From NCBI RefSeq assembly GCF_007655135.1, contig NC_045130.1:39490605-39554604 (forward strand): DNA of 64,000 nucleotides, written 5' to 3'. This stretch comes from Punica granatum (taxonomy: Eukaryota > Streptophyta > Magnoliopsida > Myrtales > Lythraceae). The notes below the pieces were generated by a model. That model searched no databases. It saw only the letters and a program-made list of their open reading frames with translations, and was not told the DNA's origin. Position numbers and translations under genes: made by a program. Positions 45,201 to 60,027 of this stretch are shown here, in pieces (position 1 is the stretch's first letter; each line of letters starts with the position of its first letter).

Positions 45201-48200
45201 GAAATAACACGCTCTGTCGCAAATGTCAACACTTGTGACTATGGTGCTTTGGAGTATATGATTGCACGCTTAGAAGATTTAAAGTATGCCATCCAAGACC
45301 GAAAAGTTGATGCCCTTGTGGTGGAAACCTTTGGAAGACGGATAGAGAAACTTCTACAGTGAGTAGTTTTTTTTTTTATCAGATGGCTCACTTGGTCTGC
45401 CATTTTGTTAAAAATTATGGATAATACATTTCTAGCTTAGCAAAATTCAAAACATCAATTTCTCTCAATGGACTTTTACCTTCAGACATCTAAATTGATC
45501 TTGTTGGTTGGGCATTGTATAGGGAGAAGTACGTGCTTCTCTGTGGACAGATTGAAGATGAGAAAGCAGATTCATCAAATGCCATGGCAGATGATGAGAG
45601 CTCGGCAGAGGATGATACTGTTCGTAGTCTGCGTGCTAGCCCCATTAATAATACCGGTTCTAGGGATAGGACATCCATAGAGGATTTTGAGATCATCAAA
45701 CCTATCAGCCGAGGAGCATTTGGACGTGTTTTCCTCGCTAGGAAAAGGGCAACTGGTGATCTATTTGCTATAAAGGTTAGATACACCCTTCTTCCTATTT
45801 TTCTCCTTATATCAAATGGTGACATTATGCAGTTTCTTTTCTTTCGCCTTCCTTTTTTTTTTATCCCCCTTTTTTTTTTCTGTTGATGACAAAATAAGCT
45901 GTGGAGCTGTTTTACTTGTTTGAGGATGGTCGAGGGAAGCTTTCATCTGAAAGCAAGTAGTATTTTCATCTCTACAGGTTCTAAAGAAAGCTGATATGAT
46001 TCGTAAAAATGCAGTTGAAAGTATTTTGGCTGAGCGTAACATCCTTATATCAGTCCGTAATCCTTTTGTGGTAAGTTATTTTGAATGTTGTCTTGTCTTT
46101 CTTATTAAAGATGCATTGCTTTTATATGTTTTCTGATTACTTATAATTTGACCATGTACAGGTCCGATTTTTCTATTCCTTCACATGCAGGGAGAATCTT
46201 TATTTGGTCATGGAGTATTTAAATGGTGGAGACCTCTACTCTCTGCTGAGAAATCTAGGCTGCTTAGATGAAGAAATGGCACGCATATATATTGCTGAAG
46301 TTGTAAGAACAACTGATAATTTTCATCTGCTAGTATTAACTAGGCCATGCTTTCCTGTTTGATAAGTATCTCATATCTCATAAAGAAATTCTTCTCTCAG
46401 GTCCTTGCTTTGGAATATTTGCATTCTCTAAATGTCATCCATAGAGACCTGAAGCCAGATAATTTGCTGATTGGTCAGGACGGTCACATTAAGGTCAATA
46501 AATTGCAAATTTCCAAAGTTTCACGTTTCCGCTGTTATATACATTCTGTTATTTAAAAAAAAATCATTTAAGTTTAAAAATAGATTTTTATTTATCACGG
46601 TCGATTGAAAGGCATCAGTCAGACAATGTCCATGTTTCTTCAAAACTTTGCCTTAACAGTTCTCACAAATCTCTAATCCCTTTTGTTACAGTTGACAGAT
46701 TTTGGGCTTTCAAAGGTTGGCCTTATCAACAGCACCGATGACTTCTCGGCTCCTCAGGTCAGCAGTGGAGGATTTCTGAAGGAAGATGAGACAAAAGATC
46801 AACATTCGATAAACAGAGAGCAGAGGCAGAAGCACTCCGTAGTTGGAACTCCTGATTATTTGGCACCGGAGATACTTCTTGGCATGGGACATGGTAAGTA
46901 ACTTTTTTTTTTTTTTGGGGATAAATAATGGTAACTAAGTTAACCCCTCTTCGTCTTTAAAGATTTTGAGCTTTAACTTTTTCTTCTGGAAATGTTCTTC
47001 AGGTAAAACTGCAGATTGGTGGTCTGTCGGAATCATCCTCTATGAGCTGCTTGTGGGAATACCACCTTTCAATGCAGATCACCCGCAAGTATGTGTAGAT
47101 GCTTCTCTAATGCGTAGCATATTAAGATCCTAATACTCATGTTGCTTTTTATCTTTTTTTACTTTTGATTGATGCTTTTGTGGCATAGTTAAGAAGCTCT
47201 TCCTTTCCCAACCATTACCTTCTGTCATTGTATTTTAGTGCATCACATAATTATCTTATCAATTTAACAATGAATATTGCACCTTCGGATACGAAATTTC
47301 TGTCCGATGCAGAGTTGTAGTTTGTGAAGCCCTTCAAACAATAGCATCATAGCCGCAGGCTCACCTGTTTCCGTACTTTCTCTTTCAGAATATTTTTGAC
47401 AATATTATGAATAGAGATATACCGTGGCCGAAGGTTCCCGAGGAAATGAGCTATGATGTGTATGATCTGATTGACAGGTGAGATTCTTGATCCTAAACTT
47501 TGATGTGCTACAGTAAGCAGCTTCTACATAGTATTCAGCCTTTAACTAGTGGTTCATGTATTATGCTTCAATTACTGCCTGTTCTTTCTTCAGATTGCTG
47601 ACGGAAAATCCAGTTCAGAGACTCGGAGCAACTGGAGCTGCAGAGGTAATTTCATTCTCGAACATCTATGCAAACTTTCCTGCATTGCAGTAAATTCAGA
47701 AAACTTAAAGAGGAGCTGCAAAATATCCTTACAGGTGAAGCAACATTCGTTTTTCAAGAATATTAACTGGGACACGCTGGCAAAACAGAAGGTTATTTAT
47801 TTATTTATTCTACTTCAACTTGATTTGCTTCCATGTTGATGGATAGGTTTTGATATACTAGGTCTTCTTGGCAACAGGCTATGTTCATTCCATCGGCAGA
47901 GTCACATGATACTCGTTACTTTATGAGTCGATACATTTGGAACCCAGAAGATGAACACGTTCAAGGGGGAAGTGACTTCGATGAGATAAGCGACTCGTGT
48001 AGTGCCTCATGTAGCAGTGGTTCGTACAGCAATATGCAAGATGAGGATGTAAGCACTACTTCCTCGACTGCAGTTCTGCGACTTCTAATTTAGGAAAATT
48101 TTGAAATAGAAGACATTAGCAGAAAGGGAAAAGTTAATGTCGGTTCTCCACGGAATCTTGTCCGGAAATTATGAATCTTCAAAGAATAGGCTTCATGGAT

Positions 48201-48520
48201 TTTTATTTACCGGTGCCGAACGAACTCTGTTCCCACTCTCATGTTTCTCGTGTTGGAAGCAGGGAGACGAGTTTGGAAGTTTGACAGACTTTAATGGCCC
48301 GACCCTTGCTGTAAAGTACTCCTTCAGCAACTTCTCTTTCAAGGTGAGAAACGACTCTCGTTTCCACGGTCATCGGTTGCAGTGAGCGGCTGGTTTCTTA
48401 ACTCTCCTCTCTCCTCTCTGTGATCAGAACTTATCGCAGCTGGCCTCGATAAATTACGACATGGTCGTGAAGAGCAGCGCTAGGGACACCACCGACACCT
48501 CCAACTCTGCAGTTCCTTGA
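42284..48520 (+). CDS. IRE3: IRE-family AGC serine/threonine kinase, IRE3-like
   Basis: INCOMPLETE ROOT HAIR ELONGATION family, plant relatives of Greatwall/MAST AGC kinases. Seventeen exons: 42284-42845, 43270-43337, 43459-43635, 43709-45076, 45186-45358, 45523-45775, 45978-46070, 46162-46302, 46401-46493, 46692-46893, 47003-47088, 47389-47477, 47594-47645, 47735-47791, 47878-48048, 48263-48343 and 48428-48520; 3759 nt, about 1252 aa. Landmarks: [17 protein letters not shown], the C2H2-like [20 protein letters not shown] (about 550), glycine loop [10 protein letters not shown], catalytic [11 protein letters not shown], a long activation-segment insert, GTPDYLAPE, and the C-terminal [13 protein letters not shown]. 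Oddity: as written, TGA at 42823-42825 interrupts the frame just after GEGSMDR. One extra base there and one missing A in the A-run at 43271-43276 would compensate exactly. This is an assembly error, a real lesion or an unseen splice. [21 protein letters not shown] resembles IRE3 over IREH1. Confidence 0.9.
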
Positions 48521-49461
48521 GAAGTCTAAGCTCCATCGATTGGAATCTGCCCTCCCAGATTGTCACATACGTTGGCATCTCCTCCCATTCAGCTCCTTCG
48601 AACATGATCCTGCTGCGAAGGCGATACAGTGTCCATGAAAAATCCACTGGACCATTCTTTCAAACCGAACCCCGATATGATGCCTCTGGGCAAAGGTGAG
48701 GCTCGTACCTTTGGCTGAAGAATGTGTATATCGTGCCAGGTTCTTCGATCCTTTACCCAGCAAAATGCATGCGGAGGTCGATTTTAACGGCGGTTCAGTC
48801 TAGAAAGCCCCAAAAAAAGAGTACTATCTGTATATACGTAGACTTTGATCTTGTAAGTTGAAATTTTGATCTTATGAGATGGTGTTTCTCTTATAAATTC
48901 TTACTAATATTGGATTTGGAGATGGTTCCAAGAGCTCTGGCATTTCCACGATTACCACTGGACTTAAGACTCGGCCTCTGCATCTGCTGCGTGACATTTT
49001 ATACCACGAAAACATGTCGAAATTATACTGTTGATAATATAACATACAATAAAATTGTGAAATAATTCAGATCGAGAATTACACGTGTAAAATAGGTTAA
49101 ACCGATTATGAGAATATAACTCAATGACATATTGAGTGCTCAGAGGATGGTACAGGAATCTGGAATTTGCTTGACGCATCTCGTATCATGTTCAAATCGG
49201 GATTTAGATTACGTCAATAGGATAAGAATACGTCGTCGGACATACTCCTCGCCCTCGGCACACATAAGTGAATATAGACGGGCCGAAAACGAAGCCTAAG
49301 CCCAAGGACCAGCGGTTGCCTCTCAATTCTGCCCGCCGGGCGACCCGAAACCTGTTCGACGAACCTCCTCTCAGGGAAGCGACGCCTCCTCCTCAGTTTC
49401 TCATGCACATCATCTGAGACTGCGTGAGTTGACGTTTCAGTTCTTTCACAGTACACTGCAG

Positions 49462-52253
<2,792 letters not shown>

Positions 52254-52449
52254 TGGGTGCTGGCTGCATTCAAGAATTTAGGCCAACAATAGGAAGGAAA
52301 AGAAGTGAGGTTCCTCTGCCATTTTGTGCCAGCAATAAGAGATTTGTTGCTGATCACCGGATTTGTGCTTGTCATGGATCTGAAGATTTCACTAGCCTCG
52401 TAAGTTTCGCAGCCCAGAGAGCCAACCGGATGTATCTTTAGCGGTCACC

Positions 52450-53190
52450 CCATATATTCTACTAACCAGCGATTCTGGATAGAAGTTCCGATGCTGTCTA
52501 ATCTGCAATTTCTCAGTCCTGGGTACGCGGATACCTCAAGAACCACTATATGTTGTTGTTTCTTCGTGTAATTACTTTTGAGATCGCACTTTTAACCGGT
52601 TTGCTACCTCCGTAATGTAACTGGTCTTGTCTATATCGACATATGGTTTTGGAGTGACGAGGAGGAATCAAACGGACAGTCTGGACACGAGAGAGCATCT
52701 TATCTTATCTATAATGAGGCCTGTCCGACATGTTGAACAATTGCCTACAACAGTACCCACCAGCTGGGCCGTACAGACAACATTGATATTCTTAGTCTCC
52801 AATAATTTCAATTCTATTATTGCAACTTGCTCGGGCAGGCAGGGAAGGACGTCGGCGAGGAAGGAAAAACGTTATGGGCCTTACCGTTGATTTGGCCCTA
52901 CCGTCTTAAGATAATAATTATAATATTATACGTGTACGTAAAATTGCCCAACTAGAACTTTGACAAATTTTTGCAGCCTTAAAAGTGCTTACCCCCTTAA
53001 TTGTCTGCTTGATTCCTGCGAGGTCCCTCCCTCTTTTCTTTTCTCAATTTATTTCGGTAGCGGCAATACAAAACGGAAATAACGCCGACTCCTTGTCCAC
53101 GTACCATACAGTTTTTCCAGTAAATTGAATTAGGTTATAATGTCGCACAGAAGGGCCCGCCTTCAATTGATCGGGCCCATAGGAATGGTG
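52450..53190. other. Intergenic DNA between UMP-CMP kinase and PMEI gene 1
   Basis: The 3' UTR of the kinase gene occupies the first part. The rest has no recognisable coding frame or repeat. Composition is moderately AT-rich. Confidence 0.4.
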
Positions 53191-53199
53191 TCTCGCCTT

Positions 53200-53206
53200 T
53201 ATAAAA
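53200..53206 (+). promoter_or_regulatory. TATA box of PMEI gene 1
   Basis: TATAAAA at 53200-53206, 113 bp upstream of the ATG. A (CT)n tract (53251-53273) in the leader follows the expected transcription start. Confidence 0.65.
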
Positions 53207-53318
53207 TTGCATGACCAACCTACTCCATTATATCACATTCCCTAGTGAACTCTCTCTCTCTCTCTCTCTCTCTGTTCTATCGTAACAATCATTCCTCTCC
53301 CAAAAGAAGAAGATAGTA

Positions 53319-53921
53319 ATGGCGAGAGCAATGGCGTTGATCCTCTTGGTCCTCTCTTTCCTCTCCATTTCCTCGGCTTCTACCACCACCGTCACTAAAT
53401 CATCGGCCGCTGTGGCCGCCAACTTCATCAAGGCCCAATGCGGCGCCACCGAGTACCCGGCCCTGTGCGTGGAGTCCCTATCTGCCTACGCCAACACGAT
53501 CGGGCAGAGCCCGCAGGAGCTGGCCCAGGCGGCACTCTCCGTCAGTATTGGCCGGGCCAAGGCGGCCAAGGGCTATGTCACGAGGTCAGCCAAGCTCAGC
53601 GGGCTGAAGAAGCGGGAGGTGGCGGCTATCAAGGACTGCCTGGAGGAGATCGGGGACTCGGTGGACAGGCTGAGCCGGTCGGCCGAGGAGATGAAGAAGG
53701 TGAAGGGGAGCAAGGGGCAGGAGGAGTTCGTGTGGCACGTTAGCAACGTCGAGACGTGGGTCAGCGCCGCCCTCACCGATGATAACACGTGCATGGACGG
53801 CTTCTCCGGCAAGGCCCTCAACGGCAACCTCAAGGCCTCAATCCGGTCGAGGATTGTCAATGTGGCTCAGGTCACCAGCAACGCTCTCGCACTCGTCACT
53901 CGCTTCGCCTCAAAGCCCTGA
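53319..53921 (+). CDS. Pectinesterase inhibitor domain protein (21 kDa-type)
   Basis: An apoplastic four-helix-bundle protein of the PMEI/invertase-inhibitor family, which inhibits pectin methylesterases or invertases. Intronless, 200 aa. Signal peptide at residues 1 to about 21 (ALILLVLSFLSISSAS). Four conserved cysteines at 41, 50, 107 and 158: C-X8-C in KAQCGATEYPALC, then AIKDCLEEIGDSVD and ALTDDNTCMDGF, forming the two family disulfides. PMEI versus invertase inhibitor cannot be decided from sequence; the DDNTCMDGF ending and overall form match PMEI-type genes. From memory, PMEI genes also neighbour the UMP-CMP kinase in Arabidopsis. Confidence 0.93.
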   Translation: MARAMALILLVLSFLSISSASTTTVTKSSAAVAANFIKAQCGATEYPALCVESLSAYANTIGQSPQELAQAALSVSIGRAKAAKGYVTRSAKLSGLKKREVAAIKDCLEEIGDSVDRLSRSAEEMKKVKGSKGQEEFVWHVSNVETWVSAALTDDNTCMDGFSGKALNGNLKASIRSRIVNVAQVTSNALALVTRFASKP

Positions 53922-54266
53922 GCAGCATACATACATGATGATCATTAAATTAAAATTAATTAGATCATATAGAATATAATGGATGTGAGATGTTTTAAAC
54001 TTTCGATGTCGTTTTAAAGGTTTGTACTGTTGTTACATCTGTTTTGGGCGAGTGTAATTTGTTTGTTTGTAAGAAATTACCCTCTTTAGTTTTTTTTTTG
54101 TAATTTAAAAGAATTAGTGGAGATATATATGTATATTGTGTCATATTAATGAGAATTAGATGTTAATTATCATGGTAATTAATCATAGGAATCTCTTAAT
54201 AAAAGTGGCTGCTCCGTATTTCTCACAGGCTCCTTAATTCGTGTGCACCTAATAATCGGAAGTTAA

Positions 54267-54485
54267 TGACTTGTTTGGTTTCAAAGTAGGATTTTAAAAT
54301 TTCACTTTAATTTTTTTTTACTTACAACAAAATAAAATAACTTTTACAAAATCAAAGGGTGAATTCCGTTTATATCATTTTTTTTTCATAATAAAATAAA
54401 ATAATTCATACAAAGTCAAATGGTGAACATCATTTATATCATTTTTTTTCAAAATCAAAATCTTATTTTTAAATCAAACGCGACA
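54267..54485. mobile_element. MITE with TGWCNYGTTTGRTTT ends
   Basis: Left end TGACTTGTTTGGTTTCAAAG and inverted right end AAATCAAACGCGACA are terminal repeats. TAA flanks both ends (54264-54266 and 54486-54488). The interior contains two tandem copies of a unit with AAAATAAAATAA, TACAAARTCAAA and TTTATATCATTTTTTTT. It lies just beyond the 3' end of PMEI gene 1. Confidence 0.75.
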
Positions 54486-54622
54486 TAATAATCTATGCTT
54501 GGACAGAGCCATAATAGCGTATACGGCTGGCATAAATCAAGAAACACAAATGAAAAATTGCATGATCTAGCTTGTCGATTGTCATATCCTATAATAGTTC
54601 CTTAAACACCACACCCCCCCCT

Positions 54623-54623
<1 letters not shown>

Positions 54624-54665
<42 letters not shown>
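54624..54665 (+). repeat. Poly(C) tract, 42 bases
   Basis: A run of 42 uninterrupted C, preceded by CCCCCCCCTT and followed by ten A. Its opposite strand is a 42-base G run, a strong G-quadruplex candidate. Exact length in the genome is doubtful because homopolymers this long are often mis-assembled. Confidence 0.85.
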
Positions 54666-54675
<10 letters not shown>

Positions 54676-54679
54676 GAAG

Positions 54680-57360
54680 AAGGCAGATAATGGTTTTTCA
54701 TTCAATTGGCCCTGGTGATTATTGTTTGTGTCTCGACAATGATCACACTTACAAGATGCGTATTATGTATAAGTATGATATGGGTTACTACTACTCAGGA
54801 TAGGATAAGGATAAGTTGGGGTGTGAAAGAAGATAAGGAAGCGCAGGGAAGGACGACATTTTGATGGCTGGCGGGAGAGGAGGACTAGGCTAGGCAATAG
54901 GCATGAGTGTGACCACTTGCGGAGCAGATATTTGTCGTTGAACTCTGCCAAACAATAAATTTATTTATTGAATAGATTCTCATAATAAAATATAAATATA
55001 ATTTTTTTCTTTTTCTTAATACATAAATTATGAACTTTAGGAAAACGTTAAAGATATCGAGCAGCAATTTGGGAGGAGGGCACATGGGATGAGGTGACAA
55101 TTTTGGAAATATGTGGACACACTGACACTCCCCCAATTCCCCAAATTCGGTAGGCTCTTTTTTTCTTCTACAAAGGCAGGCCAATGGGAATCCACGGATC
55201 GGAGCACGCAACCCCATAATGACATTTAAAAAAGGCAAAAAAAAAAAGATATAAAAAATTATCTCGTTCCCAGTCCTCATTAGCGGCCAGTCCCATTGAT
55301 CTTCTCGTGTGGTAGATATTCGATTTATTGGAGCTTTTCATCCGATGAACATTGTATTATTTAGGAGAAGCGCGCATGCAAGGGAGGGAGAACGTAACAT
55401 CCTTCCCTTTGCTTTTTTTCAAACCAAAATTGTAGTGCTGAAAGGAAGGGAGGCGCGCAAGTCACTTAATATAGTCGCTTAAAAAAAGTTAATATAGTCA
55501 CTTAATTATATGATTAAAATTTGACATATCCAATGCATTTGACTGAAAAATGCATGCAATATTTATAATAAGTTATATTTAAATAATTACATCGATGAAT
55601 CGTAAAAATTATAATTTATGACCTCAAAAGTATAATCTTAACGAATTAATTTACCAGAACAGCAAAATATTGTTGCTAATGCTAACTAACTTAAAATAGA
55701 AATATTCAAGCATTTGACGTGAAAATATTTAATTTGATAATTACTTTAATAATTTATATGATTTATTATATGCATGTATATGTATATCAAATGTATTCAT
55801 AAAGGGGGCGGTCTAGGTAAAAAAACGTATACAGTAGGTCTAGGTAAAATACATATACAATATATTAATATATGTTTATATTATATTTATATCAAGTGAA
55901 CCATGTTAGAAGTGTTTCTTTTTTATACATGTTTGAATAATATTACTAAGGTTATTATCAAAAAATAAAAAGAAAAAACTCTGTAATCATTAGGACCAAA
56001 AGTTTTCTTTATTTTTTTAATTTATATAATTATAAATGAAGTCAAGTTAATTGTCCATTGGGAGGTTTAAAAATTGAGATAGAAATTAAAGCATGTCCAC
56101 AAAATTAGAAAAAACTCATGAGAATACCAATTCTATTATAATCTTGCGCAAAACATTCACTTAAGTTTAAAAAATAAGCAACTATCACTTATATTACATA
56201 ATTAAAGCATTGCAATTGATTATGTTAAAAGCATTATAATATATAACTATGATGCATTTTTATCTGAAAAACATTTGTATTAAATCATGCATATCTCCTC
56301 ATAGCTAATATATAAAGAAAATGATGCTAAAAAAATGTATAGATAGAATTATGAGTCATAATCAAGCATAATTTTTTTTTTTTTTTACAATAGAGGCTCA
56401 TGGACATAATATATGAAATCAAGCATATAAATTATATCTTAATATTATATAAGTATAATTAATTTTACTAATGTTGGTTAATAATTTATGTAAAAGTCTT
56501 GTGCAACACCCGGATAAACACTACTTTTATAACTAATTATATATTCTGTATTGGGCTTAATTTGATGTGGCCCACAATTTCAGGACAAGCCTAGCCATGA
56601 AAATGAACCTTTTCGGCCATAAAAAAAGCCGACAAAGCACATCTGGGTTTTTCGGCCCAACAAACTTAACCGAGCTTATATTATTTTACCTGTTAGAACT
56701 AAGCGAGGCTTTTGAGTTTAGTAGAACATAATTGTATCTCACCTGCATTTTTATTGGTATAATATCTTAACTAGTTTTGCAAATAAATACTCTTCTTTTT
56801 ATAAAACTTTTTGTAGGACAAACACCGATGATTAGGTCTGGTGATTGAAGACCGACTGAGAAAGGCAATTAGCAACCGGTGGCGGGAGGCGTGTAAGTTG
56901 TAACAAGGGTATCCTTCGGTCCTGTATTTTACAGAAAGAAATTGCTTAGCGTGCGTGACTATATCTTTTAGCATTACTATAAAAAAAATTCTTCTAGCAA
57001 TATATTGAAAAATGAATCTGATCGGTTCCTAATATATAAGATAACGCTGTAAAAGATAAAAGAAAAGGAAAAATAACAAATATAAGAGATCTTGGATGTG
57101 GATTTCTATTTAATAACAATGATTCCATCAAAATCAACAATATATGTATGAATATAATGGCCAAATACAAATATGTATAAAGCAGTACATAGCTTATAAC
57201 AACAAACAAAAAGAAGAAAAAGCAGTACATAGCTAGCTTCCCGCCCGGGACAGGACCTACGGTGAATCTTTCAGAAAAATAAAAAAATTTCTTCTTGGAA
57301 GGAGGAAAGAATATTAAACTTTTTCCGATCAACACGATAGGTTTTCAATTATTGATTGCA
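54680..57360. other. AT-rich intergenic DNA with repeat traces
   Basis: No recognisable coding frame. A degraded Helitron-like end may lie near 56498-56524 (GTGCAACACCCGG then ATAAACACTAC). The rest is low-complexity AT-rich sequence. Confidence 0.4.
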
Positions 57361-57368
57361 TTATTAGT

Positions 57369-58350
57369 ATTGAGAAATATTATTTCACACGAAAAAATTA
57401 AAGAGAAATTTACAGGTTTATAAGTAATTAGGTACCACAACCTATCAGTTCGAGCTTTTGGGTTGGAGATTTGCCCAATTGCTTATAAGCCCAGTGGAAT
57501 TCAATATGGTATCAGAGCGGGTTACGTTTTCGCATGCCCACGCGTTTATGCGCATGCACTCACACCACGACAAGCTCAGTATGTCCGAGTGCAGCCAAAA
57601 AAGCATCTCATGTTAGCCCCTCACTGCCCGAGCACGGAAGAGGAGCCCGGCTCGAGGTCAATTGTTGAGAATGAGTGATTAAGGGCACGTGACAACGTGT
57701 GAGGCAAATGACCACACGTTGCACGTGATGGCGGGTGTTGAGGAGTAAAATGGGATAAAAACACCACATCGGAAAAGAAAAAGAAAATCAATGGGTTAAT
57801 ATATGGCTTGGGTACCACACTTATCAGCTTGAGCTTTTAAATGGATATAGGTCCGAGTCCATATAAACCAAATGAAAATTCAATATGGTATCGAGCTTTG
57901 GGTTAAACATGGGCCCAATCGCTTATAGGCTCAATGAGGAATTTTAGATGGTATCAGAGCGGGGTATGCTTTCGCGCGCACGTGTGGGCTCACACCATGC
58001 CAAGTCTAGTTCCAAGACTGCCAAATTGCGCATCATTATCAATTATCCCCCCTCCTCTCGCCGGAGGTGTAAGAAGAATTCCACCTCGTGGTTAAGCCCC
58101 GAGCACGGAAGTTCAGTCCCGACTCGTAGTCAGTTATTGAGGGCAGATGTTTAAGTCCACGTGGCACGTGTAGGTGAAACATCAAAGCCACACGTTGCCA
58201 TGTGATGGCGAATATTGAGACATATTATTCAACACGGAAAAACTAAAGAGAAATTCACATATTTATAAGCGATTAAGTATTACAACCTATCAGCTCGAAT
58301 TTTTGGATCGGAGATGGTCCAATTGCTTATAGGCTAGTGGAATTTTACAA
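57369..58350 (+). mobile_element. Tandem TRIM-type LTR retroelement (LTR-int-LTR-int-LTR)
   Basis: Three related terminal repeats: 57369-57507, 57737-57949 and 58213-58350, all beginning TATTGAG/TGTTGAG, containing CACAACCTATCAG-type and CCAATTGCTTATA-type words. Each of the first two is followed directly by TGGTATCAGAGC (57508 and 57950), the primer-binding site for initiator methionine tRNA. The internal domains (229 and 263 bp) are alike, sharing TCACACCA, CCCGAGCACGGAAG, GCCACACGTTG-type and TGATGGCG words, and have no coding capacity. ATTAG flanks the whole unit on both sides (57364-57368 and 58351-58355), a 5-bp target duplication. The middle LTR carries an extra degenerate binding site (TGGTATCGAGC near 57887). 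Confidence 0.88.
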
Positions 58351-58730
58351 TTAGTAGGAAATCTTTCCAAGACTTCTCACCATCATTTCGATTTTTTATT
58401 TTCTGGTTACATATATTTCAGATCAATTATTGTATAAATGTCCCTACTGCCAGTCGAAATCAAATCGTATAAGGCACATGTAGCACCCAGTTTTAAATCC
58501 ACTATTTGAGAAAAAGGAAATGTCATACAACAACACGTCCCTACTTCTTATCAAAAACACGTCTCGTTCGCTTTTGCTTCCCCTAATATGATTTGCTTCC
58601 CCTAATATGATGTAAATGACGAAACTCGAAAAGAAAAAGCAGGTAAACAAATTAAAGAGAGAGGTGTCTTAACATGTCTTGAATTATTAATAGATATAAT
58701 TAAATAAATGAAGCTGTAATTAATTATTGG

Positions 58731-59360
58731 TTAATATTTGAGGGTGTTGATGAGGGAGAGACCGTTGCTAGTCAACCTTTCGACCGCCGACTCCAACTTC
58801 AAGATCCGCTTCTTCAGAGACGCCCTCACTGGCTCCTCCTCCAGCCCGTCCGTACACGTGCTGTCGTCCGTGATCGCGCCGCTCATGTAAGTCTTCACGT
58901 TCGACATCTTGAACTCCATCTCGGACGTCGAGTACGAGGATGACTTGGAGGACTGGTCCTGTATGATCCTTGACATGATGTTGGCCGACTGCTTGAGCTG
59001 GTCGATGGAGTCGTCCATGGTGTCCCGGCACTGCTTTACCGCAGCCTTCTCAGCCTTGGTGAGGGACTTGCTCTTCAACATGCTCGAGAAGGCTGCCTTC
59101 GCTTTGTGAGCGGAGTTGAGGGAGACAGTCATGGCGGTGCGGCAGAGCTTCCAGGGGTTGGACTTGATGCTGGAGGCGGAAGGCGAGAGGGAGCTGTAGC
59201 AGAGGCTCGGGTACGTAGCCTTTCTGCACGATGTCTTCACGAAGCTCTTGGAGGCCGTGGTTGACGATGAGGTGGCGGCAGAGGCCGCGGTGGCGACCAG
59301 AAGGAGGAGGAGGGGAGGGAGGAGGAGAAATGTGGTGTTGGTGAGGAGACGAGCTGCCAT
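58731..59360 (-). CDS. Pectinesterase inhibitor domain protein (second copy type)
   Basis: Same family and apoplastic role as the gene at 53319, but a different paralog. Intronless, 209 aa. Signal peptide residues 1 to about 29 (TTFLLLPPLLLLLVATAASA). Four cysteines: TSCRKATYPSLC (C-X8-C), AVKQCRDTMDDSID and AITDDSTCTDGL. A Ser/Thr-rich stretch (QDQSSKSSSYSTSEMEF) is present before the last cysteine. It faces the first PMEI gene tail to tail with 4.8 kb of repeats between. A TATA box (TATAAAA, minus strand, 59439-59433) lies about 75 bp upstream. Confidence 0.93.
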   Translation of the reverse strand: MAARLLTNTTFLLLPPLLLLLVATAASAATSSSTTASKSFVKTSCRKATYPSLCYSSLSPSASSIKSNPWKLCRTAMTVSLNSAHKAKAAFSSMLKSKSLTKAEKAAVKQCRDTMDDSIDQLKQSANIMSRIIQDQSSKSSSYSTSEMEFKMSNVKTYMSGAITDDSTCTDGLEEEPVRASLKKRILKLESAVERLTSNGLSLINTLKY

Positions 59361-59432
59361 TTCTTTTTTTTGTCAACTTTATTCGGCGGTTTACGTCTTT
59401 CTGTCATGTGTCGCCTTGGGAAGAAGATCGGG

Positions 59433-59439
59433 TTTTATA
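59433..59439 (-). promoter_or_regulatory. TATA box of PMEI gene 2
   Basis: TATAAAA on the minus strand, 73-79 bp upstream of the ATG at 59360. This spacing gives a short 5' UTR of about 40-50 nt. Confidence 0.65.
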
Positions 59440-59859
59440 GACAAACTGTGTCAGGTTAATTTGATCCGTTGATGATTAATATATATACATATGTAATATA
59501 TTCATTGCATAACATTAATTTAATATTGGATTTATATGAAGTCGATGGATGGGATCGAGGATTATTGCGTATCACTTAATTCAATAAGATCTTGGACATT
59601 ATCGTATAGTGATAATTAAGGAAGGAAAATCATGCATATCAAAATCTTTATTTCCCTAGCTATCGTAGGATTTTGTCAAACACATGACTTATGAGCGATA
59701 GATCAATATGAAAGACTGAAAGAAAGCTCTCTGCATTCACCCAAAAAAAATTGAAAGTAAAAAAGAAAGAGAGCCCTCCTAATTATTCTTGTAAGCAAAG
59801 GGCAATATTCCCATTCGCTTTAGAGGTAATAAAGTCATTAAACAATATATATGGGTGCC

Positions 59860-60027
59860 AATGTGGATTGGTTCAAGCGGTTTCACATTAAATAAAGTTT
59901 CGAATTCGAGTCTTATAAATGAAGAAAATTCACACTGAAAGAGCTTTATTCCTTAGTGAGCCAACTTGGCTTGGCTCGATTAGACTAGTCGAATCCTATT
60001 AGGTTTTCGAATACCATGATAAAAAAA
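59860..60027 (+). mobile_element. SINE-like repeat, copy 3
   Basis: The best-preserved copy: TGTGGATTGGTTCAAGCGG (box A region), AAGTTTCGAATTCGAGTC (box B region), GAAGAAAATTCACACTGAAA, TTAGTGAGCCAACTTGGCTT, TTTTCGAATACCATGAT and a terminal run of ten A. It gives the order of landmarks used to recognise the others. Confidence 0.6.
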
